Shown here one piece after another: positions 11,766-23,184 of a stretch of DNA of 64,000 nt. The notes beneath the pieces are model-generated. The model saw only the letters and a list, made by a program, of their open reading frames with translations. It did no database searches and was not told the DNA's origin. The stretch's first letter is position 1. Every line of letters begins with the position of its first letter. Both the position numbers and the translations under genes were made by a program. The DNA comes from Sternotherus odoratus (taxonomy: Eukaryota > Chordata > Testudines > Kinosternidae): assembly GCA_032164245.1 (NCBI GenBank), contig JAVMKO010000001.1, positions 13,615,603 through 13,679,602 of the forward strand, read 5' to 3'.

Positions 11766-13117
11766 AGAGTTAAAAGCCCCATTTTCATAGGCCAGTGACA
11801 TCACCTGGTCCAGATGTGGGATTCTGGATGGCTCTTTGATGCTTTTTTTTTTTTTTTTGGCTTTTCACAAGCTTAATGTCCCAAGCAAAACACAATCTAA
11901 ACCCGGCCATGATTCACGCTGTATCCTGGGGCCTGCCTGCCAGCTCTACTCTCCCGGCCCAAAGCAGGCATTTCATCCAAGTCCACGTGGAGCTGCGACT
12001 GACAGTGCACAGTACACTCCCCACGCCACAACCCGGCATGATTCATGGCTGCAGGATGTTGGGGAATGATTGAAAGTGACCACAAACAGCCATTATCTCC
12101 TAGCTCTGACTAACAACTAGGATATCCTCCTTAGCGACGTCCAGAGACCCACTCCTGGCTTTCCAGTGTCCATCTGAAATTATTCAGAACAGGATGCACA
12201 CAGACCTTTATTAGTCACTTCGCTCATCTGTCTTTCCATACACTGGCCTAGCTGCTGTTTACCAACTAAAACACTCAGTGTAGAGTAGTAGGAAGTTCAC
12301 CTCTACGGATGTAGCGGACGTGAGGGGTGAATTGCCATACTGGGAAGGAAATATCCATCTGCAGGACTAAGGCATTTTCAAATATAAGCAGGCTTATTTA
12401 CAGGAAACCTACAGTTGCAGAAGTGACTGTGTGTAGGCCATGCCATGGGGGGAGGGGATGGGTTATTTTAACACTTACATGTGCAAAGATAAAGCAAAAA
12501 CTATGCCTCTTCTCTACAAAGAAATCCTACAAGTGCTCCTCTGCTCACCAACCTCCCACTGAAATGAATGGGACTGTGGGATCAGGTCCACAGAGATGCA
12601 TGGTAGCCCACTGGCAGGGAGACGTGGTCAGAGCAGTGCAAACCTTCACTACAAACCCCAGAATCATGCCACGCTCAGCTGGGTTTGTGTTAAATTGCAA
12701 ACTGTTGAGTTAAACCAGATAGACCCACATCAGAACCCTTGATTTGAAGGTCATGGGCCTTGTCTGATCTCATTTACATGGCTATATCTCTGTTGACTTC
12801 AGTGCATTTACTCCTGCTTTACACCAGAGTGAGACCAGAACCAGACCTCACGTCTCAACCCCTGACAGAACTCACACTTCATATCCAAACAGCTCTAAAA
12901 CGTTAGGTTCCAAATCCAGGTCAGACCCTGGCCCAAACTTCAGGGTGTTCTGATTCAGCACAACGTTCTGCAGAGAGAGGGTCGAGCCCTGCACGCGGCT
13001 CTGTTCACTGGTTGGTCCAGGATTTAGGTTGAGGCCTTTCTCTGCTCAAAAGACAGGCCAAGGTTCATGGGAGAGATTCTAAAGGTGCAAATGGGAGACA
13101 GACATTTAACTTACAAT

Positions 13118-13345
13118 TTTGCATGAGAGAGGCAGCATGATCAAGTGGATGGGGCACTGGCTGGGGAGTCAGGAGTCCTGGGTTCTAGTCCTGGCTCTGC
13201 TGCTGATTTGCCCTCTGTTTCTCCACTCACCCTTTGTCTGTAAGCTCTTCAGGGCAGGGAGCGTCTCTCACAGTGCCTTTATATGGCACCTAGCACACTG
13301 GGTGCCCCATCTCAGTTGAAACTTCTATGTGTTGCTATAACAAAT
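13118..13345 (+). repeat. MIR-like CORE-SINE with tRNA-like head
   Basis: The head GAGAGGCAGCATGATCAAGT is followed by a pol III B-box-like GGGTTCTAGTCCTGG, then a body including TCTGTAAGCTCTTCAGG and GCACCTAGCACACTGG, and ends in an AATAATAAT tract. The tRNA-like head plus body is typical of a CORE-SINE. Expression is unlikely given its divergence. Confidence 0.55.
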
Positions 13346-14355
13346 AATAATCATTTGTGGTTTCACGTGTCATCTACACAAAATGAGGGGACACTTGGCA
13401 GTTTCAATCTCAGCTCCTTACCATGGTTTTGGGTTTGTTCCAGGTTAGGAGGAGCCAGCTGAAGAGGGGGAACTTATGGGAAGACATGAAGAAACTCCAA
13501 GGAAAAGAGGAGACAAAAACAAGCAGCAGGAAAGAAGGCCCAACAGTGAAATAGGGAAACATTTTCTATTTCCCCCCCTGTGATTCATGATAACTCCACA
13601 TAGTTATAGTCAGGAAATTTACAGCGGCCTCTTAATCACTCAACTCTCATGCTCTCGAGATCCATAAATGGTATCCCTCTGCTACAACAATAACACAGCA
13701 TTGTTATGATCATGTATTAAGAATCGTCAGCACAAAGGGAGGAAATGCAAATGTCTGGCGGGAGCCTGGTGAAGATGCTGGCTGTGCACCAGGATCAGGA
13801 ATGCTGAGTGTCCGTGACTCCTACACGCCCAGTTCTGGTCTGCTCCCATTTAGCAACGTTTAGGGGGCTTGATCAGTTTGACTCTAAGGAGAGGTGAACC
13901 CAGCAAAGTTTCTGTGCGCATCAGAAAGTTGAGTAAATCCAAACTTCAGCCCTCGTTAGTGAAATGGGCTCTACGGGCAAAGGGCTCTTGTGGGCCAGAA
14001 GGAAGCCGACGGGGGGTATGATCCAGAGCCTGCTGAGGTCAGTGGTGTTTTCTTACTCACTACATTGGGTTTTGGATCCAGCCCCAAGCTGCCTACTCTT
14101 CCCTGCAGAGAAGAATGAGCTCCTGCAGCATGGGGTGTTTTGTACAGGGCCTAGCACCACTGGGTCAAGGCCCTGACTAGGTGCTACGGTAATACAAATA
14201 ATTCTCATGAAGCAGCCAGCCTTCTCCTCCTCCCCAGGTAGCAGTTATGGCTTCCCAGTGTGTACCTGGGATCAGTGTCGGGTTCTTAGGAACCCTGGGT
14301 TAGATCATTCTTCCTACAGATCCCCTTTGACTCTCGCCTCCTTCATTAGCTGAGG

Positions 14356-15045
14356 CAGGGGAGGGCAAACTTTTTGGCCTGAGGGCCACATGGGGTTGTA
14401 AAACAGTATGGAGGGCCAGATAGGGAAGGCTGTGCCTCCTCCTATAGCCTGACCTCGCCCCCTCGCCCCCTCCCACTTCCCGCCCCTGACAGCCCCCCTC
14501 AGAATCCCCAACCCATCCAAATCCGCCCGCTCCTTGTCTCTGACCCCTACCTCCAGAGACCGCCCCCCCGCACCTAACTATCCCTGGGACCCCGCCCCCT
14601 ATCTAAGCCCCCCTGCTCCTTATCCCCTGACTACACCCTCTAGTGACCCCACCCCCAACTGCCCCCAGGACCACAACCCCCTACCCTGCCCCTCTGCTCC
14701 CTGTCTCCTTACTGCCCCAGCCCCTATCCACACCCCTGTCCCCAGACAGGCCCCCCGAGACTCCCGTGCCCTATCCAACTGCTCCTTATCCCCTGACCAC
14801 CCTGACCCATATCCACACCCCCACCTCACACCCTGCTCCCACTCCCCTGACCGCCCTCCCCCCGAGTCTCCACCCCATCCAACCGCCCCCCCCCCCCCCG
14901 TGACCCTCCACTCCCCGCAGCCAGTCACGCCACTGCAACGCTCCCTGGCAGGAGCAGTGGACTGGAGCACTAGTGGCATGGCTGCGGGACAGGGGCTGGG
15001 GCTGGCCTCCCCGGCCAGGAGCTCAGGCAGGCCGGACAGGACGGT
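14356..15045. mobile_element. GC-rich hAT-like element (GGGCAAACTTTTTGGCC family)
   Basis: It begins CAGGGGAGGGCAAACTTTTT, the same terminus as the right end of the element at 19466-19814 read in reverse. The body is pyrimidine-rich (CCCCCTG, ACTGCCCC words) to about 14920, then more mixed. The right end is not sharp. Proline-rich open frames on both strands (14534-15052, 14620-15165) are composition artefacts. Confidence 0.6.
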
Positions 15046-16164
15046 CCCTTGACCATAGGTGTGGGGGATCCCAAAAGCTAGCTCCGTGTACAGGTCTCTA
15101 ACAGGGCAGCTGGAAGCTGACGTTCCATTGTGTCCCACCGGGATCACGGCATAATCCTCCACCAAGGCAAATTCACATGTGCCCGGGTTTTAGGTGTGCA
15201 CTCAACTGCGGCTGGATCCATCTAAACCATCTGCCCAGACCCAGGTCAATTAACCCAGCATTCTCCTGTCACCATTGCAAACCTGCTGAACGTGTACACC
15301 CAACACTCCGAACTTACCCAGGCTGACTGGGTTTTAAGCAGGGAGCAAAAAATAATGGGCAAAGATCTGCAGTCAGTGGGGTTGCTCTGGGGTTACACTG
15401 GTGTAATCAAGAACAGGATTTGGCCTCTTGGGGACGGATTTTCTCCTGACTTCTGCCGGCGAAAATCAGGGTTAACCCAGTGAAGTCCATGGAGTCAGAC
15501 TGGTGTGAGCACAGAAACCGGCACTCTGAATTCCTCGGTGTGCGGGGGAGGTTGAAAGTCAAGATACAGACACCGCTTGGGTGGCAAATAGCTTTTGAGC
15601 ATGGGAATGCTGCCAGCAAGGCTGGGATCTCTGAAGGGGCTCTTACCACTTCCTGGGCTACTTGATGTTAGTTGCTTTCAGCAGCGGGAGAGCCAAACAA
15701 ACAAAGAACTCCAACAACCCAACACCACACAAGAAACTGCCCAGCCACTGCAATTCCCCGAACAGATACTTGGCACAAAACAGTGGATTGTGCCTTGCGT
15801 CCTGAGGGACAGGAAGAACAAAAAGGCATCTCTGTTCGCAAACTAGGAAGAGAATTCCAAAACACGTTGTTCTCGACCGCAGAAAGCTTAAAACTTAACT
15901 CTTACTGCCCGTTTTCGAGGAATTTCAAGCTAGCCACAGAGGACGTACTGCTGCATAGTTGACATACAGTCAGTATGGATTTGGTTTTGTAACCTGTGGT
16001 TCGCAGAGGGTACATTTCCCTCTGTAATTATGAAAAGATCCTTCTTCCGTGTCATATCACTCCATTCTTGTGGATTTTAAAGAGTCTAAGTGATGTCTTC
16101 GACACTTCACTTAAATGACCCATCATCGTTTGCAGCCCTTTACGAACGGATAGTCCTCACACCA

Positions 16165-16300
16165 CGCCTAGGAGGTACGTGATCACTGCTGCACAGATGG
16201 CAAAGTCAAGGCACAGAGAGGTTGAGAGATTTACCCAGCTCACGCAGTCAGGAAGTGGTGGAACCAGGAATAGACCCACAGGCAGCAGGTGGTTAAGGCC
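16165..16300. repeat. MIR-like SINE fragment
   Basis: Contains CACAGATGGCAAAGTCAAGG, CACAGAGAGGTTGAGAGATT and CAGGAAGTGGTGGAACCAGG, the conserved CORE and 3' order of MIR elements. Confidence 0.5.
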
Positions 16301-16369
16301 GGAGCGGACTCAACCCTCCCAAATCTGTCTTTAAGCAACCCTGCTGCCCATGTGTATGCCCAGATCAGC

Positions 16370-16850
16370 AGGGGAAGCCCCATGTCTAGTGGGTCCCGGG
16401 GGAGGTAGGGGGTCATAGGGTGTGGGACCTGCCCACTCGCTGGATTCCTGGAAGGTGGAGCTAGATTCCTCAGTCCCTGGAGGGGGGAGAGGGGTTGGCT
16501 CCTGACTGGTGCTTCCCCTTTGATGAGACAGGGCGAGAGTCCCAGGGATGGAGATGGGATCCTGAGATGACTGGGGGGAAGAGTCCCAGACCAAAGGAGG
16601 GCGATACTGAGGGGATAGGGAGGGGGAAAGGAGAATCCCAAGGGATGGGGAGAGGTCCTGAGGGGATGGGGAGATCCTGAGGGGATGAAGAGGGGGAAGG
16701 AGAATTCCAGGAAGATGGGGGTGGGGTGGGGGACGAGGTCCTGAAGGGATAGGGGGCGGGGGGAGGAGCATCCCAGGCAGTGGTGCTGGAGCAGTTTTAA
16801 AGTGGGGGTGCTGAAGGTGGAGACAGATCTGCTGTCAGGGGGGCTGCTGG
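16370..16850. repeat. G-rich degenerate minisatellite
   Basis: Repeated words such as CCTGAGGGGATGGGGAG and GAGGGGGAAGGAGAAT(C/T)CC recur several times between about 16540 and 16790. Unit length is irregular. The end matches the GTGGGGGTGCTG word of the C-rich repeats elsewhere. The minus-strand proline-rich open frames (16240-16854) are artefacts. Confidence 0.55.
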
Positions 16851-17028
16851 TCATACCCAGAGGGACAGAAGCTGAAAGGAAGACTCTAGTTACTCTGTCA
16901 GATTCATATCAGAAGGGCCCCTCACCTCACCTGGAAGCTCTTCCGTAATACAAAGCTACTTCTTCCTCTTCTCCAGCAGAGGGGCAGGAACCCGCATTTC
17001 TCATGCACTTACAAGGGGAAGGACTTAC

Positions 17029-17170
17029 CCGATGACAAAAGACTGCCGCTGCTGCCGCTGATAATTTTGCCTTTGCTTCCCATGTTGGCTAGTTTTGAAG
17101 TCTTCAGCGTTCCAGTTTCAGTCAGGTCTATAGCGATTTCACTCAGGCTTCTCGCAGCATGAATCTTGGA
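17029..17170 (-). CDS. FRMD4A: FRMD4A coding exon g (post-FERM linker)
   Basis: A 142-nt minus-strand exon between acceptor ATTCCCAG and donor GTAAGT. It encodes 47 codons, from SKIHAARSLSEIAIDLTETG to the Ser/Gly-rich end GKIISGSSGSLLSS, and leaves one G for the next exon (phase 1). This segment joins the FERM domain to the CUPID domain. The combination of SKIHAARSLSEIAIDL and TLKTSKLANMGSKGK is what made me choose FRMD4A rather than FRMD4B, from recall of the human protein. The run of serines is likely flexible and a target for phosphorylation (inference). The exon lies between two inverted copies of the same Tigger-like repeat (8890-9311 and 18084-18625). Confidence 0.88.
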
Positions 17171-17832
17171 CTGGGAATAGACACAGAGCTGTGTTTTACA
17201 GGCTGGCATTTCTTTAAGTGACACAGAAGCAAAGAACCATTTCATTGCGGCAGGAAGCAGGCCCTCAAAAGCCAACTCGGATTATTTCCCCAAGAATGGA
17301 AGGAAACTGGCACTCGAACGCCCATGTTGTCTACTGCCCTTGTGGTGTTTAGAAGCTGGGGGAAATTCTGCCATTGCTTCTTTGTTCACTAATATCTCTC
17401 ATTTGCCAGAGACTCCCTTCCCTGCTTCTCTGCCCTTAAATCAAAGAACCACATCCAGAGATTCTGACTGTTAAGAGCCACAGTAAGAAACCACCAAAAA
17501 TGCCAACATAATTAGTATCCTTCTTGCTGGGGAGCCTCAGTGCAGAAGCCAGCCAGTGTCCACTAAAGTCAACAGGACTCTTTCCACTGGCTGCAGTCAG
17601 CTTTGGATCTGGGCTTGAATGAGCACAAGGATTTACTTATGCCCCCACACAACCCTTCGTAATAAGGGTTGGGAACACTGGTAGGAAAATGTGGCGCCCA
17701 TGATGTATCTGTCAAGAACAGAGACTTCCCCTGAAGGGCTGTCTGTATAAAGCTCTACAACAGAAAGCAATGCAAGGCCGTAGTCCTTTGCAATGGGCTG
17801 TGCAGACTACAGGGTTGTCTTCACTGCAACGG

Positions 17833-17969
17833 CTAGCTCACGTTACTCCACTAGCTCACGTTACTCCACTAGCCCACGTTACTCCACTAGCCCACGTTAC
17901 TCCACTAGCTCACGTTACTCCACTAGCCCACGTTACTCCACTAGCCCACGTTACTCCACTAGCCCACGT
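17833..17969. repeat. 18-bp tandem array, 7.6 copies
   Basis: The unit CTAGC(T/C)CACGTTACTCCA is repeated head to tail at 17833, 17851, 17869, 17887, 17905, 17923, 17941 and, partially, 17959. Copies differ only at one T/C position, so the expansion is recent. Because 18 is a multiple of three it generates periodic open frames (HVTPLA repeats) that are not genes. Confidence 0.95.
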
Positions 17970-18083
17970 CCGCTGAGACTGGCTGTGGAACACTGTGAAA
18001 CAACACATTAGCTACATGGGGAATAATAAAGGGATAAAAGGGATCCCTACTTCACGGGAGGTTTTAGGCTTCATTTGTGATTA

Positions 18084-18625
18084 CAGTAAAACCTCCATTT
18101 AACGGACTAATTCGGGCGAGGGGGTGTCCGTTAAATGAAAAAGTCCGTTATTTAATAATAATAAAAAAAACCGAGCTGTCGGAGCAGCAGCCCGACCGCC
18201 ACAGGGTCGGGGCGGCAGCTTCGCAGCCCGGCCGCTGCCGGGATCCGGGTGGCAGCCGGGAGCAGTCAGCCAGCCCGCCTGGGTCCTGGCTGCTGGGACG
18301 CGGGCGGCAGCCGGGAACCGTCAGCCAGCCCGCCTGGGTCCGACCCAGGCGGCAGCCGGGAGCCGTCAGCCACCCCGCCCGGGTCCCGGCTGATGGGACC
18401 CAGGCGGCAGCCGGGAGCTGTCAGCCAGCCCGCCAGGGTCCCGGCTGATGGGACCTGGGCAGCAGCGGGGAGCCGGCAGCCAGCCCGCCCACTGCCTGGA
18501 CCCAGCCGGGAGCCGGCAGCCAGCCCGCGACAAATGGATTTCGGATGCATCAGACTTGCTTAGAAATTTTGTTCGTTGCATCCGAAGTCCGTTAAATCGA
18601 GGTCCGTTAAATCGAGGGTTTACTG
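18084..18625. mobile_element. Non-autonomous Tigger/pogo-like element with internal minisatellite, TA TSD
   Basis: Starts CAGTAAAACCTCCATTTAAC, ends AATCGAGGGTTTACTG, with TA on each side (18082-18083, 18626-18627). It is the same family as 8890-9311 but in opposite orientation: its left end matches the reverse of the other's right end, including the GTCCGTTATTTAAT and AACCGAGCTGTCGGAGC words. The core (18246-18530) is about five degenerate copies of a 50-60 bp GC-rich unit built around GGCAGCCGGGAGC and CAGCCAGCCCGCC. No transposase. Confidence 0.85.
18246..18530. repeat. GC-rich minisatellite inside Tigger-like element
   Basis: About five imperfect units each contain GGCAGCCGGGAGC, then GTCAGCCAGCCCGCC, then GGGTCC(C/T)GGCTG(A/C)TGGGA. 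The homologous core at 8970-9215 has fewer units. Open frames in three frames over this region come from the repeat. Confidence 0.8.
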
Positions 18626-18749
18626 TATATGTAAACCTAGTGCTTTGAGATCCTCAGAAGGAAGGTGCTAGAGAAGTATTACTAGTCACACATTCTCGGT
18701 CTATCTTAGGTATTTATGTGACATTTGTTACTGTAATATCTGAGCACCT

Positions 18750-18995
18750 CACAATTTTTAAGATATTTCTCCCCACCCCATCCCTGTGAGATAGGGAACT
18801 GCTATTAACCCCATTTTACAGATGGGGACCTGAGGCACAGAGAGATTACGGGCTGACTGCTTAAAAGGAGTTAGGCTCCTTTTGAGCATTCAGTCCCAAG
18901 TGACTTGTCAAGGTCACACAAAACCTCTGGGGTAGAATTGAACCTAAATCTCTCAACACCTAGCCGAAGCTCCTAGCCATTCAGCCTTCCTTCCC
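18750..18995. repeat. MIR-like SINE
   Basis: Contains CCATTTTACAGATGGGGACC, TGAGGCACAGAGAGATTA and TTGTCAAGGTCACACAAA, the best-conserved MIR words in this window. A short duplication-like insert (AGGAGTTAGGCTCCTTTTG) separates the two halves. Confidence 0.6.
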
Positions 18996-19465
18996 AATAG
19001 TATCCGCATCACCTCAGGTCAGAAACATGGGGGGAAACAGTCTTTAAGCATCTTGGCCATGTTGTTTCTTGTCAAAACTGAGAAGTGCTGAGGCACATGG
19101 AACTGAACAATATTTTTAAAAGACATTCCCTTAACAACCTTTGAGGTTCAATTTCAGTTCTAGCTGGTGAGTCAGGTCGTTCTTGTTTTGTCTGAACTGG
19201 CTGTCCAGTCACTGACCAGGAACCCGGGCAGGACCTGCTTGATATTTGGCTGTCTAAGAGTCTGATTTTCAGGGGTGACAGACAAGACTTTGATCTATTC
19301 CCACATTAGTGACTTCTTATCCTCATACAGCATGTGCTGCGTGTATTTTTATTACAACTTCAGTGAGAAGCACCGTGGTCCAACCCCACTGATCTCCAGG
19401 GTGCAAATCAGAGCAGAAACTGGACCCATCTATCAGACTTTGCATTGGCTAATGTGCTTATAGAG

Positions 19466-19814
19466 CAGGGATGGGCAAACTACAGCCCGGGGGCTCCTCC
19501 TAAATGGCCCCTGAGCTCCCAGCTGGGGAGGCTGCTCCGACCCCTCCCTCATTGCCCCCCCCCTGCAGCCTCAGTGGCCAGGGGTCGGGGCAGTCAGGGG
19601 ACAGGGGAGTTCGATAGGGGGTGGGGAGTCCTGGGGGGGTGATTAGGGCGCGGGGGGAGTGTCTGAAGGGGGCAGTCAGGGGAGGGGAAGTGGGAGGGGG
19701 TTGGATGGGGGCCGGGCCTAGGCTGTTTGGGGAGGCACAGCTTTCCCTATCCAGCCCTCCATACAATTTTGAACCCCGATGTGGCCCTTGGGCCAAAAAG
19801 TTTGCCCACCTCTG
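19466..19814. mobile_element. Non-autonomous hAT-like element (GGGCAAACT family)
   Basis: Left end CAGGGATGGGCAAACT and right end AGTTTGCCCACCTCTG (with the overlapping word AAAAAGTTTGCCC) are imperfect inverses. Candidate 8-bp duplications TTATAGAG and TTACAGAA match at 6 of 8 positions, so the copy is older than its neighbours. The core is G-rich. Confidence 0.7.
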
Positions 19815-19989
19815 TTACAGAACAATGCTGAGCAGAGGCAGTAATACTGGATGGTACAGGCCCTTACTGGTATGCAGACCCTGCTAATTGCTGGAAACGT
19901 GCGTGTAATTGCTGGAAACATGTGTGTGCGTGTGTGGGGCCTGGCCCAAAACCCATTCAGGCAGAGGAAAGACTCCTGCTAACCTTAAC

Positions 19990-20112
19990 TAGGGTGACCA
20001 GATGTCCCGATCTTATAGGGACAGTCACAATTTTGGGGTCTTTTTCTTACACAGCCTCCTATTACCCCCCGCACCCATCCTGATATTTCACATTTGCTGT
20101 TTGATCACCCTA
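19990..20112. mobile_element. Short MITE (AGGGTGACCAGATGTCCCG family)
   Basis: About 120 bp. It starts AGGGTGACCAGATGTCCCG and ends TTGATCACCCT, with AACT on both sides. Other copies in the window: 31171-31290, 44321-44436 and 49501-49617. Confidence 0.7.
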
Positions 20113-21565
20113 ACTTTAACAGGCTTTGGATAGGACTCAGGGCCCCAATCTCACTAACGTACCTAGAGGGACACTTCTAGAAAGAAGGGTTTAGTTTCTA
20201 CCCTGCTTCTATCCTTGGCCTCCCGGCTGCCTTACAACGATGACTATTAACTTATGGGGTTTCTTGTACTTTGGAGGGAACAGGACTCAACTCAATGAAC
20301 TCATTTCACAGAGGCCACTGAACAGAGAGCTATGAGACCTGGGCTGGATTTGTAGAGGCAGCACAGCAGTTAAGAGGCTGGACTATATCCCATTACCACT
20401 CCCCTGAGCCATTCAGTCCCCCAGTTCCAAATTGTTTTAATGAATCATTGCAGAGAGCTGGCCAGTCTCGTTTATTTGGAGGGAGACTTGCTCATTTGGG
20501 ATTAATTTCAAAGCAGCTTTTAAGATCAGTGGTGCCATTCCAATGAGGTCAGATGGTTGGAGAGGGATAGAAACCTGCAGTGGCCCAAGGGATGGACTGA
20601 CACCATAGATCAGTTTGGCCTTCTCACGTGTGCTGAAGGATTTTGTGCTGCGTGTGTTTCAACGGGACATTTAGAAGCTCCCTCACCTTTTCTGACACTT
20701 TAACTCATTTAAGCTGCTCCATGCAACTGGAGAGTCCTGCTGCATTCAAGAGCATCTGTGTTATGGGAAAGTCCTACAAAAACAAGTCCATTGAGACCAA
20801 TGGGAGACCAGCTGGTGTAGCCACCAGTGCACAGACTTGGCTCTTTGCCTTGCTGAGTTTGTCTGCTCTGTGCAGAAAAAAGAGGAACTGACAAGAATTT
20901 TGCACCATGAAGAGTTCATTCAGAGCGCTGGAAGTCTTGTAAATTTCCACATTCTGCTTGAATTCCGGAACAGAGCAGATAGAAATGTGGCAGCAGGAAG
21001 AGTTCAGGGTCTCCCTGGGGTGGCAAAATGCTCAATCGTGCATACGATTGGGAACAAAAGCTGTGGATCGGTTTCGCTGCAAGTGGGTCAAAACTAATGC
21101 ATATTATTTATTTTGTTTTTTAAATCCAGTAGGTTGGCTTTGCAAGCAGAGCTGTGCCAAATGTCACAGCAACATCTGAAACGATGCAGGACTTGCTTGG
21201 TTTTAGGTCGTGTTATGAACTCAGAATTCAAGCCCGGTTAGTCAGAGTGTATTGTGTCATAACTTGCTGCATCTAATCTCATCTCAGTTGCTAGAACCAA
21301 TCTGGGCCCAGTTTTGAGCAATTTTCGGCAGGTTTATTGCCTTTTGTCAAAATCATGTGAAATAACAAGTTTTGACGCAAAACCATTAGATGGTTTGCTT
21401 TCAAGTTGAGATAAATCTAAAGCTGTAACTCAGAGTGAAATTTAAAGGGGTGCAAACCCATGTGAACTGAAAAAATATTTGCACAAACCCCTAAGAACTG
21501 AAGCCATCAAGTATCTCACCGCTCCACTTTGGAGTGTTCGCTGCTGGTTTCATAAAACAAAATAC

Positions 21566-22269
21566 TTAGGGCTTGACTACACTTTCAGGTTATACCACAA
21601 TAAAGCCTCCCAGAGCGTTCTACCTTACCCCCTGTCCACACTAGCAAGGTACGCAGAGCGCTCCTGGTACTCCACTTCCCGAGAGGGATAACATCTGTTG
21701 CGTATTGGCTGAGACGCCCCAGCATCAGTGTGAATGAGGTGTTGCATTACTGCGCTCTGATCGACCTCTGGAAGCGTCCCATAATCCCTTTAAGACAAGT
21801 GGCCACTCTTCTCATTGTTGTGAAATTGGCTACAGGAATGCAGAAGTGCCTTTTCAAAGCTCCGTTTCAGACAGCGGCTGGCTTATCTGCTCCGAGACAA
21901 AGCAAACAGTAAATGTTTGCTTTGAGTGAGTAGCGGCGGGGAAGGGGGTCTGAACTTACAAAATAACATGCTGACACACTCTCAGCACCCCAGAAACCAA
22001 CTCTCTCTCCCCCCACATACACACAACACACTCCCTGTCACACTCCAGCCCACCCTCCACATTTGAAAAGCATGTTGCAGCCACTTGAACGCTGGGATAG
22101 CTGCCCACGATGCACCACTCCCAATGCCGCTGCAAGTGCCGCAAATGTGGCCATGCCAGTGCGCTTGCAACTGTTAGTGTGGACAGACTGCGGTGCTTTC
22201 CCTCGTGTGCTCTCCAAAGGCTGGTTTAACCCAAAGGGCTCTACAGCTGCAAGTATAGCCAAGCCCTTA
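21566..22269. mobile_element. hAT-like/MITE element with TAGGGCTTG termini
   Basis: Left end TTAGGGCTTGACTACACTTT, right end AGTATAGCCAAGCCCTTA, imperfect inverses about 700 bp apart. The body contains a second, internal TGTCCACACTAGCAAGG and TAGTGTGGACAG pair. No transposase. Confidence 0.65.
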
Positions 22270-23184
22270 TACCAGCAGGACTAATCAAGCAGATTAATTA
22301 AATTTAAATGAGCCCAGATGAGAAGTTTATCCATCAATCTTGGCAACGTCCCTTAAAGATGGGGACAACAGACTAAAATCCCAAGTCTTCAGAGAAAGGG
22401 ACAAAAATATTTGTGTGTATTAACATCAAAGCAATAGCATGACAGCCGGGATTATTGTGACAAAGCATTTGACAGGGTCACGAACATGACTGATTGACTG
22501 TTGGTGGCTTGTGGGCGGTGTTGCCTGTGGGCATGAGGGAGTGATCAGATGCACACTCACAATCTGAAACACAGTCAGCTGATAACAAAAGAAGCTAGCC
22601 ATGAGAAGTTCCTGACACTCAAAACCCAACCTCCCACCAAGAGGAGAGGAATTTGCTTTTGTTTGTTGGTTGCTTCTGATTTTTAAAAAGAGCTAGGCAC
22701 TTTGAGAGTCCCCACAGACTCTAATGCCCCAGGCTACATACGGATTTCTCCTATTCCCAGCTGTGCAGGGAGGTGAGGAAAAGTGCAGCTGCCCATGATG
22801 TCCACCTGGAAGCCAAAGCGCTAGTGCTGGAAGTGGGGAAAACAAAGCCAGAAGATGAAAGGATTGAGCCCGGCCTGGAAGTGCAGAGCAAAGGGTGTGA
22901 ATATTTGGAACTTCCTGGGGAACGAGGGGAGAGCAGATGAGAGTTCAAGAATCTGGTGCCCTTCACTAGGCAATTCCTACAGTGCCTCTAAGCTTTGTTA
23001 CATCAGCATTGCTCAGATTTAAAGGAACATCGCCTGTTTAAAAATCATACGTCTGTCTGAAAATTATGCTCTTCCGGGATGGGTTCAACTAAAATTTAAC
23101 TGAACGGGATTAGAGAGAGGGGAAAATACATTCCTCTCTATTTTCTGAGGTTGTTTCCATTGTGCATTGGACAGCACTTTGTAG

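Larger units (their letters stand above)
5629..17028 (-). other. FRMD4A: FRMD4A intron g-h (11.4 kb, phase 1)
   Basis: Donor GTAAGT and acceptor ATTGACAG. It contains a CR1 fragment, several MITE, hAT-like and Tigger-like elements, MIR-like SINEs and C- or G-rich low-complexity blocks. I see nothing nameable in 6120-7880, 8170-8880, 9320-10130, 11770-13110, 13350-14350 and 15050-16160. Confidence 0.75.

Noticed and set aside
14534..15165. Long proline-rich and glycine-rich open frames on both strands
   Set aside because: They overlap on opposite strands in a C-rich transposon body with no codon signature, so they are compositional.
16240..16854. 204-residue proline-rich open frame on the minus strand
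   Set aside because: It lies in a degenerate G-rich minisatellite and has no recognisable domain or splice context.
17833..17969. CRISPR-like array
   Set aside because: The 18-bp units are contiguous with no spacers, and the genome is a vertebrate's.
17770..18011. HVTPLA and STSPRY repeat proteins
   Set aside because: Product of an 18-bp tandem array.
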